64,000 bases of DNA, taken from positions 62,001-126,000 of the forward strand of contig JAQVFR010000001.1 of NCBI GenBank assembly GCA_028697145.1, written 5' to 3'. Below are positions 22,747 to 31,478 of this stretch, piece by piece. This DNA is from Actinomycetota bacterium (GTDB lineage: Bacteria > Actinomycetota > Geothermincolia > Geothermincolales > RBG-13-55-18). Numbering within the stretch: the stretch's first letter is position 1; the number at the start of each line of letters is the position of its first letter. The notes under the pieces were generated by a model. That model worked only from the letters and a program-made list of their open reading frames with translations. It was not told where the DNA came from and ran no database searches. The translations under genes and the position numbers were made by a program.

Positions 22747-23727
22747 TCAATCTATCCCCATGCGCTTCCGCACCTCGTCCAGCACGCTCCTCGCCAGCGG
22801 CTTCACCCTGGCGAGGCCGCTCTCCATCACTTCCCAGACATAGCCGGGCCGGGACTCCAACTCCCCGCGCCTCTCCTGGAAGGGAAGGAGCGCCTCCACT
22901 ACCCTGTCAGCCAGTATGCCCTTGCACTCCACGCAGCCCCATCCCGCGCTGCGGCACCTCTCCGCTATCTCCTCCAGGCGGTCGGCGGTCTGCACCTTGT
23001 GCAGCTGGAAAGCGCTGCATTTCTCCGGATCTCCTGGATCCATGCGGGTGCGGCGGGCGGGGTCGGTGATCATGGACAGCACCTTTTTCCTTATCTCGTC
23101 AGGTGGATCGGTGAGGGATATATAGTTGCCGTAGCTCTTGCTCATCTTGCGCCCGTCGGTGCCCGGGATGCGCGGGCTGCGAGAGAGCAGCGATTGAGGT
23201 TCCTTGAAGGTCTCGCCGTAGAGAAAGTTGAATCGCCGCGTGATCTCGCGCGTGAGCTCGAGGTGCGGCAACTGGTCCTCCCCCACCGGCACCCCGTCGG
23301 CGCGCACTACCAGGATGTCCGCGGCCTGCAGCACCGGGTATCCCAGGAAGCCGTGGGTGGAGATGTCCTTCCCTTTGAGCTGTTCCAGCTGCTCCTTGAA
23401 GGAGGGCACGCGCTCGAGCCATCCCAGCGGGGTGATCATGGACAGGTAGAGCTGGAACTCCGCGACCTCCGGCAGGTCTGACTGGCGGTAGACTGCGGCC
23501 TTGTCGGGGTCTATCCCGGCTGCCAGCCAGTCCAGCACCATGTCCTCCGTATATTCGCGCATGTGCGAAGGGTCCTGGTAATCGGTGGTCAGGGCATGCC
23601 AGTCCGCGATGAAGAAGTAACACTCCGCCTCCTCCTGGAGCACGATCATCTGCTTGAGATTGCCGTGCAGGTGCCCCAGGTGCAGTTTCCCCGTAGGCCG
23701 GTAGCCGGTAAGTATCCTTCGCGCCAA
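22747..23727 (-). CDS. trpS: Tryptophanyl-tRNA synthetase
   Basis: A 326-residue class I aminoacyl-tRNA synthetase charging tRNA-Trp. HIGH appears as HLGH (GKLHLGHLHGN, residues 13-23) and KMSKS is intact (GRKMSKSYGN). The length matches the compact bacterial form. The start codon is TTG with GGAGAGGAG upstream. It begins the trpS-scpA-scpB-rluB run. Confidence 0.96.
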   Translation of the reverse strand: MARRILTGYRPTGKLHLGHLHGNLKQMIVLQEEAECYFFIADWHALTTDYQDPSHMREYTEDMVLDWLAAGIDPDKAAVYRQSDLPEVAEFQLYLSMITPLGWLERVPSFKEQLEQLKGKDISTHGFLGYPVLQAADILVVRADGVPVGEDQLPHLELTREITRRFNFLYGETFKEPQSLLSRSPRIPGTDGRKMSKSYGNYISLTDPPDEIRKKVLSMITDPARRTRMDPGDPEKCSAFQLHKVQTADRLEEIAERCRSAGWGCVECKGILADRVVEALLPFQERRGELESRPGYVWEVMESGLARVKPLARSVLDEVRKRMGID

Positions 23728-23838
23728 TGTCTCTCCTCTCCTCCGCTGCGCCCGCCCGCCGGGCGTCGCCCATGTCGCTCATGTCATTATTCTATAATCC
23801 CGCGCAATATGCCTCTTGCCCGCGTCTCCGCGCGTCCC

Positions 23839-24420
23839 TCACAGGCGGTCGTCGGCCTCCCTCAATCTTCTCGCGCTCGCGTCGCGTGGCTCGTCCTGGT
23901 GCGATCCCACCAGTGCCACCAGCATGTCATCACTGCCCAACGCCTCCAGCAGCCTCCCCGCGATCTCGGCGTGATGGAGCTGAACGAACAGCCCCCTCCT
24001 CCAGCCGCGGGGAAGGCTCGCCATGCGCTCCATGACGCCGCTTCCCTCCGCATCCGCCTCGACGCGCCGCTCCAGCTTCCCCAGCAGGGAAGGCGAGGTG
24101 ATCTCCAGGGCGGTGTAAAGCCAGCGCGCGTACAGCCCCAGCTCGCTGCGGAGCTTGCCGGTATCGTGCAGGAGGGCTGCCCTGCGCAGCAGGGGGTCTT
24201 CCTCGACCCTCGCGGCCACGGCCAGGGAATGCGCGAGGTCGTAACGCGCCATGGCCAGGAACAGGCCCGCCTCCCCGGGGGAGAGCCCCGCCGCGGCGCG
24301 CCGCGCCCGCCCCCGCAGCCCGGGATCGAGGGAGGCCAGGGTCACGAATGCCTTGCCGGGGAGGTTGCGCCAGGTGTTCATCGACGACCGCTCCACCCAG
24401 ATCTTCTTACCACGGGGCAT
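23839..24420 (-). CDS. HD-domain protein (predicted phosphohydrolase)
   Basis: A 193-residue protein with the HD pattern: an early histidine (YDLAHSLAVAARV near residue 62), the HD pair in RRAALLHDTGK near 85 and a later HHAEIAGRLLEALG. HD proteins of this size are metal-dependent phosphohydrolases acting on nucleotides or small phosphorylated molecules; the substrate is unknown. The start at 24420 follows the M50 stop by a few bases. An internal ATG at 24381 with GGAG upstream is an alternative. Confidence 0.7.
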   Translation of the reverse strand: MPRGKKIWVERSSMNTWRNLPGKAFVTLASLDPGLRGRARRAAAGLSPGEAGLFLAMARYDLAHSLAVAARVEEDPLLRRAALLHDTGKLRSELGLYARWLYTALEITSPSLLGKLERRVEADAEGSGVMERMASLPRGWRRGLFVQLHHAEIAGRLLEALGSDDMLVALVGSHQDEPRDASARRLREADDRL

Positions 24421-24427
24421 GCTCTTT

Positions 24428-25084
24428 TCAGAATATGGGGCTCAAGCCGAAGAGGCGCATGATCAGGTTTGCCAGCCCTCCCACGATACTGCTCAGGACG
24501 AATCCGAAGAACATCACCAGCACGATCACGATGACGAATCCATAAGGCTCCATGGAGGCATACACGCGCTTGACCTCCCCGCGCAGGAAATACCCCACTA
24601 TGCGCGAGCCGTCCAGTGGAGGTATGGGGATGAGGTTGAAGACGCACAGGAGGATATTGATATATGCGATGAAGACGCAGGTAAGGATGATGCGGTCGAG
24701 GGTCGCCCCCCCGTCTATGAGTACGAGTATCCTTATCAGCCCGATGAAGATCATGCCCAGCACGAGGTTGGAAAGCGGGCCCGCCAGCGAAACCCATATT
24801 ATTCCGCGGGGCTTGCGGAAGAGAAAGGGATTGATGGGCACCGGCTTGGCGTAACCGATGATGAAGGTGCCATAGCCCATGATGCTCATGAGCAGCAGCA
24901 AGCCGGGGAGGATGAGGGTCCCGAAGGGGTCGATGTGCGCCAGCGGATCCAGCGTAAGCCTCCCCGCGCGTTTGGCGGTGGTGTCGCCCATGCGGTAGGC
25001 GACGTAGCCGTGCATGTACTCGTGGACGATGACCCCGATGATCAGGCCCACCAGCATGTATAAGGCTCTTTCCCAGTCGCTCAT
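24428..25084 (-). CDS. Site-2-protease-family (M50) membrane zinc protease
   Basis: A 218-residue intramembrane metalloprotease-like protein. The zinc-binding HEYMH lies near residue 21 inside the first membrane helix, and the third ligand is probably in NLIPIPPLDGSRI near 165. It has five or six transmembrane helices and no PDZ domain, as in the short FtsH-independent YwhC/Rv2625-like group. The substrate is unknown. It lies between the A-adding enzyme gene and the HD gene, both on the same strand. Confidence 0.88.
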   Translation of the reverse strand: MSDWERALYMLVGLIIGVIVHEYMHGYVAYRMGDTTAKRAGRLTLDPLAHIDPFGTLILPGLLLLMSIMGYGTFIIGYAKPVPINPFLFRKPRGIIWVSLAGPLSNLVLGMIFIGLIRILVLIDGGATLDRIILTCVFIAYINILLCVFNLIPIPPLDGSRIVGYFLRGEVKRVYASMEPYGFVIVIVLVMFFGFVLSSIVGGLANLIMRLFGLSPIF

Positions 25085-25091
25085 CCCCGCG

Positions 25092-27719
25092 TCAACCTTT
25101 CTTCGCCTTCTTGACCAGGCGGCGCGCCATTTCCAGTTCCTCCTCCCGGCTCTCGACCTCCCCGTCCAGCCTGGCGTCCCTCACCGCTCCCAGGATTTCA
25201 GCGTAGATCCGGGACGGCGCCAGGCCGAGGCCCGCGAGGTCGTTGCCGTCTATCTCCGTCTCCATGTATTTCCATTTATTAACATATAGCTCGACGACAT
25301 CCCGTATGCCGGGGCCTCCGAGCACATAGAGATATGCTAAGGCTTCGCCGGCGAGGGGGTCAAGGAAACCCGCTATGCGGCTGGGGGGCGGCATTTCCGT
25401 GCTCAACGCCCTGATCGTCTCGGGCACCCGTCCCAGGCACTGCAGGATGGCCTGGGTGTCCTCGCGCTTGAAGCGCATGAGGTGGCACCATTTCTCGGCC
25501 TCGCGCCCCGGCAGTTCCTCGAGCATCGCCACCAGGGGCGGTACCCATCTCTTCATTCCTTCGCCCGCGAGCTCCGCGGCCTTCTCGCCGTGCCTCTCCA
25601 GCATGCGGTAGCGCCCGCGCATGGCCTGGCTGACGCATAGCTCGTGGTGCAGGGTGCGCAGCGCTCCCAGGTCCTGCAGGCGCTCCACCGCCCTCAGGGG
25701 CAGCGGCTGCGGCTCGGAGAAGATGTCGATGAGTTCGTCCCTCACCCTGGCGTTGGTCAACTTGCCAACGATCTCCATCTCCACCGCCCGCCTCGCCAGC
25801 ATCTCGGTCTGGGTCTCGAGCTGGAAGCCGTAGCGCTGCTCGAAGCGCACCGCGCGGAAGATGCGCGTGGGGTCCTCGACGAAGCTGAGGTTGTGCAGTA
25901 TGCGCACCTGTCTCCTTTGCAGGTCGCGCAGGCCGCCGAAGAAGTCGAGCAGCTCGCCGAAGCGCTCTCCACTCAGGGCGATGGCCATGGCGTTGATGGT
26001 GAAGTCCCGGCGGTAGAGGTCCTGCTTCACCGAGGATATCTCCACCGTCGGCAAGGCCGCCGGGTATTCGTAGAACTCCGTGCGGGCGGTAGCCACGTCT
26101 ATCCTGCGCCCGTTGGGGAGGATGATCACCGCCGTCCCGAACTTGCGGTGGCTCCTCACCCTGGCCTTCAGCTCGCGTGCCAGCAGGCGCGCGAACTCTA
26201 TACCCTCTCCCTCCACCACGAGGTCCAGGTCGAGGTTGGGGAATCCGAGCAGCAGGTCCCGCACCACCCCTCCCACCAGGAAGACGTTGTACCCTCCCGC
26301 CTCCGCGGTGCGGGATATGTTGCGCAGCAGCGCCTGCATCTCCCCCGGCAGGGCCCTCTGCATGAGTTCGATGATCTCCGCGCGCTTGTATCCGGGGACC
26401 CTCCCGGGCGGCGCGAAGCCGCGCAGATAATCCGCGCCGTGCAGGGCACGGATGACGTCCTTGCGGGTAACGATGCCGATCACCCTCCCGTCCCTCACCA
26501 CCGGCACGCGACCGATGGCGTTCCCTGTCATCAGGGCCTGAATCTCCTGCAGCGGCGCTTTCTCGTCCACGGATATGAGGTTGCGGGACATGAAGCCCTT
26601 GACCGGGGCGTGGCCGAGGCCGTGGTGTCCGGCCTTGTCCAGGTCCTTGCGGGAGATGATCCCGGTCAGCGTCCCCGACTCGTCCACCACGGGGAAGGCG
26701 GTATGCCCGGTGCGTTCCATGCGCCGCGAGGCCTCGATGATGGGGGTTTCCTCCGTGAGCGTCTTCACCGGACCGCTCATGATCTGGCCGGCGGTCACCA
26801 GAGGGCGCACCTTCTCCTCCAGCAGCTCGATCACCCTGGACCTGGCGCGCTCCAGGGTGAATCCCTTCATGACGGCCGACCCGGCCTTGGCGTGCCCGCC
26901 TCCCCCCATGGCGTAAAGGATCTCGTCCACGTTCACCTGGTCGAGGCGGGAGAGGCCCACCACCACCACCCGCCCGTGCATCTCGGACAGGGTGAAGAGC
27001 ACGTCGAGGTTCTCCAGTTCCGCCAGCTTGCCGGCGATGAGGGAAGCTCCCTCCACGTACTCTTCCATGCCGGCCGTGGCCACCGCCACCAGCACCCCCT
27101 TCACGCGGATGAACTCCAGGCCGGTCAGGAGCCTTTTCATCAGTTCGTGCTGTAGAGATGTCAACGGGGGGCTGAGAAAATGCATGATCACGCCCAGGTT
27201 GGCTCCCTGCCGCATGAGATAGGAGAGGGTCTCCGCGTCTTCGTGGGTGGTGCCGGCAAAGGTCAGCGAGCCCGTGTCTTCGTGGATCCCCAGGGCGAAA
27301 AGGGTCGCCTCGAAGGGGGTGACGGCTATGCCCTTGCGGCGGATGATCTTCAACAGCACGGTGGTGGTGGCGCCAAGCTGCTCACTGTGGTCCTTGACGC
27401 CGACCATGTCCTGGGGGGACGGCGGGTGATGGTCGTAGACGAAGACCTCGATCCCGGGGCGGCCCACCAGATCGCGGAACTCGCCCAGGCGCTCGGCGAT
27501 GCGGTTATCCACGACGATGAGGCGGGTGACGGCCTCTACGTCCAGCGCCCGCGGCTCCATGAACTCGAGGACGTCGCCGTGTAGGGCGATGAACTCGCGC
27601 ACGTTGCGGTTCACCGCTCCCGCGAAGACCATCACCGCTTCCGGATAGAGCTTTTTCGCCGCGGCCATGGAGGCCAGGGCGTCAAAATCAACGTTCACGT
27701 GCCCCAGGATCACGTCCAC
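25092..27719 (-). CDS. A-adding tRNA nucleotidyltransferase fused to DHH and CBS domains
   Basis: An 875-residue multidomain protein. In order it has a DHH/DHHA1 phosphoesterase-like module (HVNVDFDAL at the N-terminus, YDHHPP near 100, AMGGGGHAKAG near 270), two CBS domains (about 310-430) and a class II polyA polymerase/CCA-type nucleotidyltransferase (LVGGVVRDLL near 485, DLDLVVEG, YRRDFTINAMA). A C-terminal HD-less helical region completes it. The same architecture is known from A-adding enzymes in Aquifex and some other bacteria, where a separate enzyme adds CC. The true start is likely GTG 27719; the track's first 107 residues are shadow sequence. Confidence 0.9.
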   Translation of the reverse strand: MDVILGHVNVDFDALASMAAAKKLYPEAVMVFAGAVNRNVREFIALHGDVLEFMEPRALDVEAVTRLIVVDNRIAERLGEFRDLVGRPGIEVFVYDHHPPSPQDMVGVKDHSEQLGATTTVLLKIIRRKGIAVTPFEATLFALGIHEDTGSLTFAGTTHEDAETLSYLMRQGANLGVIMHFLSPPLTSLQHELMKRLLTGLEFIRVKGVLVAVATAGMEEYVEGASLIAGKLAELENLDVLFTLSEMHGRVVVVGLSRLDQVNVDEILYAMGGGGHAKAGSAVMKGFTLERARSRVIELLEEKVRPLVTAGQIMSGPVKTLTEETPIIEASRRMERTGHTAFPVVDESGTLTGIISRKDLDKAGHHGLGHAPVKGFMSRNLISVDEKAPLQEIQALMTGNAIGRVPVVRDGRVIGIVTRKDVIRALHGADYLRGFAPPGRVPGYKRAEIIELMQRALPGEMQALLRNISRTAEAGGYNVFLVGGVVRDLLLGFPNLDLDLVVEGEGIEFARLLARELKARVRSHRKFGTAVIILPNGRRIDVATARTEFYEYPAALPTVEISSVKQDLYRRDFTINAMAIALSGERFGELLDFFGGLRDLQRRQVRILHNLSFVEDPTRIFRAVRFEQRYGFQLETQTEMLARRAVEMEIVGKLTNARVRDELIDIFSEPQPLPLRAVERLQDLGALRTLHHELCVSQAMRGRYRMLERHGEKAAELAGEGMKRWVPPLVAMLEELPGREAEKWCHLMRFKREDTQAILQCLGRVPETIRALSTEMPPPSRIAGFLDPLAGEALAYLYVLGGPGIRDVVELYVNKWKYMETEIDGNDLAGLGLAPSRIYAEILGAVRDARLDGEVESREEELEMARRLVKKAKKG

Positions 27720-27745
27720 AGGTACCGGCCCCTGACTTCCACGCT

Positions 27746-28708
27746 TCAGCCTACCTGCAGGCCGATATCTTCCAGGGCCGCCTCCATGGTCTCCACGTAC
27801 ATACGCCCGTCCTCCGGCCGGATCCTGTCTTCCCCGTCGCGCGAAACCGAGACGAGATGGTCCGCGGCCCTCCTCAACCCCTCTGCGTCGCCGAAAACAT
27901 CGTAGAGCAGGTCGACTCTCTGCAGCAGCTCGCCTCCCCCGAGTCCCGCCAGCCCCATCGCCTCCTCGAACACCTGCAGGGCCTCGAAGGCGGCGGCTCC
28001 GGAGTCGCCGTCCTCTACCATCCGCCGCACCGTTCCCCACAGGAGATTGAAGCGCAGCCTCACCTCGGGGTTCGCGGCATTGAGGAGATGCAGGTCCATC
28101 AGGTCGCGCGCGAACCGCGTCGCCATGGTCGCAAAGCGGTCCGCCAGCTCGATCTCTTTTTCCATGTCCTCCTCTACGTACGATTCGCTATCATGGGATA
28201 GCGCCTGGCTCCTGCGCAGGTCCTCCAGGTCCTGCTCCAGCCGGCGTATGAGCTCGAAGGGCTCCTCTCTCCACACCCCCGCTCCCCAGCTGGCCAGCAG
28301 GCGGCGGGCGTCGTTTATCATCTCCAGGCCGATCACCGCGTCCAGGTCGTCGTCGTACCGCACGAGTTCCTGAAGGTCCTCGCGTTTATGCATTATCTTC
28401 CGGATCTCGTGGCTCCTGACCATGAACGGACTGAAGGGCTTCTCCAGGGCCGCTCTTTCCTCTCCCAACAGTTCGCTCAAGGCTTCCACCGTGCCGTCAA
28501 GGGAAGCCATCGCCTTCTCGAGAGCCTTACCCGCCTCTCCCCTGGAAAGCAGCGCATCGACCTCGGCCCAGTCCCTTTCGCAATTCACTTCGCCGTCATG
28601 GGCCAGGGACTGCACCTTCTTCCTGACCTTGGCCTTCAAGGCATCCGGGACCCGGGCCTGCTTCAACAGGTCCGCCAGCCATCCATCGCCGAAGAAAAGG
28701 TCCTCCAC
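27746..28708 (-). CDS. Hypothetical helical protein
   Basis: A 320-residue acidic protein of no family I recognise. It is predicted almost wholly alpha-helical, with many Leu/Glu/Arg heptad-like stretches (ELIRRLEQDLEDLRRSQ, MEKEIELADRFATMATRFARDL), and has no signal peptide, cysteine motif or membrane segment. The start is GTG with a GGGGAAAGG site. It ends 26 bases before the A-adding enzyme and probably shares its transcript. Confidence 0.75.
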   Translation of the reverse strand: MEDLFFGDGWLADLLKQARVPDALKAKVRKKVQSLAHDGEVNCERDWAEVDALLSRGEAGKALEKAMASLDGTVEALSELLGEERAALEKPFSPFMVRSHEIRKIMHKREDLQELVRYDDDLDAVIGLEMINDARRLLASWGAGVWREEPFELIRRLEQDLEDLRRSQALSHDSESYVEEDMEKEIELADRFATMATRFARDLMDLHLLNAANPEVRLRFNLLWGTVRRMVEDGDSGAAAFEALQVFEEAMGLAGLGGGELLQRVDLLYDVFGDAEGLRRAADHLVSVSRDGEDRIRPEDGRMYVETMEAALEDIGLQVG

Positions 28709-28907
28709 GCGCCTTTCCCCTCTCTAAGCGGATTATAAGACTATTCTATCATTCGCCCTCACCGTTCCCTTGGCCTCCCGCCAAAGACCGCCATGTTGCG
28801 CTCGCCCGCCACCTCCGGGCCAAGCGGATGCGCCTGTCCGGGGCGGCGTACATCCCGCATGGAGGGCGTGGAGGAACGGCTTGCCCGGGCCCTCGAGGAC
28901 GATAGAG

Positions 28908-28933
28908 GGAGGGCCGCCCGGGGGCGGCCCTCC
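28908..28933 (-). terminator. Strong GC hairpin downstream of the radical SAM gene
   Basis: GGAGGGCCGCC and GGCGGCCCTCC form a perfect 11-bp stem with a four-base loop, 20 bases past the stop codon at 28954. There is no U-tract on either side, so it may be a high-GC terminator without a T-run or an mRNA end-protecting hairpin. Confidence 0.55.
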
Positions 28934-28953
28934 GCGTCGCCGACTTTGCAGGT

Positions 28954-30306
28954 TTAGGCTATGCCGTAGCGTTTCAGCTCTACCGCCGTCTCCTGGAAGC
29001 GCTCCTCCCAGATGGGATCGGCCAGGCGGCCGTACTCCTCGCCGTAGCTGTCGAGGTCAGGTGCGAGTTCCTCGAGGATGCCCTCCGCCTCCGGATGAGT
29101 GGGATGCGCTCCGCACTGCGTCACGCACTCACGCAACACGTAGGGGTGGTCGATGACCATGCAGGGCCGCAGCAGATTGGGGTGGTAGGGGGCGCGCTCC
29201 CGAATGGAGCGGAAGAAGTCCGACTCCAGGACCTGCTTGAGGGATTTCTCCTTGATGTTGTCCACTGCGAAGTGGACGAACACGCACGGTTCCACGTCTC
29301 CGCTCTGGGTGATGTGGAGGTAACGCCGCCCCCCGGCCAGGCATCCCCCCACCAGGGGCCCGTCGCACCAGAAGTCGGAGATGAGCGCCTTCTTCTCCTT
29401 GCGCATGCGGCTGATGCGCTCCAGCCGCTGGATACGCTGCTCCGGAGTGGTCATGAGCTCGAGGGAAGGCCGGGTGCCTATGGGCATGTACTGGAAGTAC
29501 CATCCGATGAAACAACCCATCTCGTCCATGTAGAGGTCCACGAACTCGTCGCTGGTCAGCAGGTCGCTGTTGAAACGGGTCACCGTGGCCGAGAATCCGA
29601 AGAGGGCCTTCGCCTCCCGCAGGTTCCCCATGGCCTGGATGACCTTGTCGTAGACGCCGTCACCCCTTCTCGCGTCCGTCTCCTCGCGATACCCCTCCAC
29701 GGATATGCAGGGGATGATGTTGCCCGCTTCCGCGATCGCCTGGGCCAGTTCGCGGTCTATGAGGGTCCCGTTGGTGTAGACCTGGAAGGTGACGTCGTTG
29801 TGCTTCCTGCATACGTCGAGCAGCGGCTTGTAGGAGAAGGGCTCTCCTCCGGATATGACGTTGAAGTAAACCCCCATCTCCTTGGCCTCGCTGATCGCGC
29901 GGTCGAAGACCTCCACCGGGAGGTCGCCGTCCTTGGAATACATCCCCGCGTAACACCCCACGCACCTGAGGTTGCAGCGCATGGTGGGGCTGATGACCAG
30001 CAGCAGGGGAGGGCTGTAGCCGTGCTCTTTCTCGTATGCCTCCCTTACCCTGGACTTGTAGAAGAGGGCGTCGGTCAGGAAGTTCATGGCGCCGCGTCTC
30101 ACATTCCTGTGCATGTCCGGGAGCCGGTTCTTTATCTGCAGGATAAGGGACCTTATAAACTCCTGCCCCTCGGGCCATTTGATGCCGCTCACGAATTTCT
30201 CCGAGAAAGTGAGCAGTTTGTCGTCGGGGATGTTGGGAAGAACGTAGATTAAGCCGTTGATCGTCTTCTTTATGGCATAGTCCCTTAATATGGATACGTC
30301 CGGCAT
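28954..30306 (-). CDS. Radical SAM/SPASM-type protein
   Basis: A 450-residue radical SAM enzyme. It has an N-terminal ~95-residue helical region (ILRDYAIKKTINGLIYVLP), the cluster motif CNLRCVGCYAG near residue 110, ISGGEPF, and a C-terminal cysteine-rich region (CDGPLVGGCLAGGRRYLHI, EPCVF, CMV..CVTQCG) suggesting SPASM-type auxiliary clusters. Its substrate is unknown; no short peptide gene is visible beside it. I chose ATG 30306 because GGAGGTG lies eight bases upstream, unlike the track start at 30351. It appears to be transcribed alone, with a promoter and a 3' hairpin. Confidence 0.85.
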   Translation of the reverse strand: MPDVSILRDYAIKKTINGLIYVLPNIPDDKLLTFSEKFVSGIKWPEGQEFIRSLILQIKNRLPDMHRNVRRGAMNFLTDALFYKSRVREAYEKEHGYSPPLLLVISPTMRCNLRCVGCYAGMYSKDGDLPVEVFDRAISEAKEMGVYFNVISGGEPFSYKPLLDVCRKHNDVTFQVYTNGTLIDRELAQAIAEAGNIIPCISVEGYREETDARRGDGVYDKVIQAMGNLREAKALFGFSATVTRFNSDLLTSDEFVDLYMDEMGCFIGWYFQYMPIGTRPSLELMTTPEQRIQRLERISRMRKEKKALISDFWCDGPLVGGCLAGGRRYLHITQSGDVEPCVFVHFAVDNIKEKSLKQVLESDFFRSIRERAPYHPNLLRPCMVIDHPYVLRECVTQCGAHPTHPEAEGILEELAPDLDSYGEEYGRLADPIWEERFQETAVELKRYGIA

Positions 30307-30397
30307 CTTTTTCACCTCCTTTCCTTTACCGTCAGTCCTGCCGTATCGCATCTCGAATAGGTATGTGAAAAGACCGCTGTTACCGGCATTTCTCTAG

Positions 30398-30426
30398 ATT
30401 ATACCCGTTTTCTACATTATATCTAA
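30398..30426 (-). promoter_or_regulatory. Promoter of the radical SAM/SPASM gene
   Basis: On the minus strand TTAGAT and a perfect TATAAT are separated by 17 bases, about 90 bases before the start at 30306. A second TATAAT lies at 30416-30421. Confidence 0.55.
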
Positions 30427-30500
30427 CGGATCGCCGTGGATTCTGTTACGGCCTTCCGCCGTCCGCGCGGCTCGACCGCGCCGCCGCCTCACGCCACCCC

Positions 30501-31451
30501 TCACCGGCCGCGGTCTCGTGCCGGCGGTCGTGCTCGGGCGTGGGGGTGGGCCTCGATATATATCTCCCGCAGCCTCTCCCTGCTCACGTGGGTGTATATC
30601 TGGGTGGTGCTGATGCTGACATGGCCCAGCAGCTCCTGGATATGCCTGAGGTCCGCGCCGCTCTCCAGGAGGTGAGTGGCGTAGCTGTGGCGCAGGGTGT
30701 GGGGGGTCATCTTTTCCTCCAGCCCCGCGCGAGCCGCATATTTCCTCACCACCCCCCATGCGCCCTGGCGGGTGAGCCTCCCTCCCCGCTGGTTGAGGAA
30801 GACCGCACGTTGACCCGGATTTCGCGCCAGCTTCGGCCTGGCCAACGCCATGTACTCCCGCAGAGATGCAGCCGCGGCCTCGCCGACGGGTACCACGCGT
30901 TCCCGCGAGCCCTTGCCCAGCACGCGCATTTCCCTCTCCCCCAGGTCGACGTCCTCCACGTCCAGGCCCGTCAGCTCCGATATGCGTATCCCGGTCCCGT
31001 AGAGCGTCTCCAGGATGGCCTTGTCGCGCAACCCCGGCGCGTCCCCCACTATGGGCTGGTCGAGGAGCCTGGCGGCTTCCTCCTGGCTCAGGACCCTGGG
31101 AAGGGCGAGGGCGTGGCGCGGGGTCGGCAGGTCAGACACGGGAAGGGTCCCGTGCGCGCCCTCCTCCACCAGAAAGCGCTGGAAACCCCTCAGCGCGGCC
31201 GCGACGCGTGCCCGGGAGCGCGGCGCGAGCCCGTCCGCCCTCAGCTCCTCCATGAACAGGGTGATCTCCTCCCGCTCCACCTGATGTGGCGAGGTCTTGC
31301 CGCGGCGTGAGATGAAATCACACCAACGCCGCAGGTCCCTGTCGTACGCTTCCACCGTGCGCGGGGAAAGGCCCTTCTCGACCTTTGTATACACCAGGTA
31401 CTCGTCGACCAGTGCGGACCAGTCGCTCCGCCGGGCATGATTACCGTCCAC
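30501..31451 (-). CDS. xerD: Tyrosine recombinase, XerD-like
   Basis: A 316-residue site-specific recombinase resembling XerC/XerD, which resolves chromosome dimers at dif. The N-terminal SAM-like core-binding domain (YLVYTKVEKGLSPRTVEAY) is followed by the catalytic domain with Arg (TGIRISELTGLD), Lys (GKGSRER), HTLRHSYATHLLESGADLRHIQELLGH and the nucleophile in TTQIYTHV. All catalytic residues are present. Start is GTG with GGGAGG six bases upstream. No integrase-type genomic island borders it, so a housekeeping Xer role is most likely. Confidence 0.9.
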   Translation of the reverse strand: MDGNHARRSDWSALVDEYLVYTKVEKGLSPRTVEAYDRDLRRWCDFISRRGKTSPHQVEREEITLFMEELRADGLAPRSRARVAAALRGFQRFLVEEGAHGTLPVSDLPTPRHALALPRVLSQEEAARLLDQPIVGDAPGLRDKAILETLYGTGIRISELTGLDVEDVDLGEREMRVLGKGSRERVVPVGEAAAASLREYMALARPKLARNPGQRAVFLNQRGGRLTRQGAWGVVRKYAARAGLEEKMTPHTLRHSYATHLLESGADLRHIQELLGHVSISTTQIYTHVSRERLREIYIEAHPHARARPPARDRGR

Positions 31452-31478
31452 GGGACGCCTCCCCGCCGATCCCTCGTC

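Noticed and set aside
27720-28040. N-terminal extension of the A-adding enzyme ORF to 28040
   Set aside because: The extra 107 residues are a Gly/Arg-rich shadow of the upstream helical protein; the family starts at the HVNVDFDAL motif.
30501-31451. Possible integrated element around the tyrosine recombinase gene
   Set aside because: No flanking tRNA, att-like direct repeats or phage genes; neighbours are housekeeping genes, so a chromosomal Xer protein is more likely.
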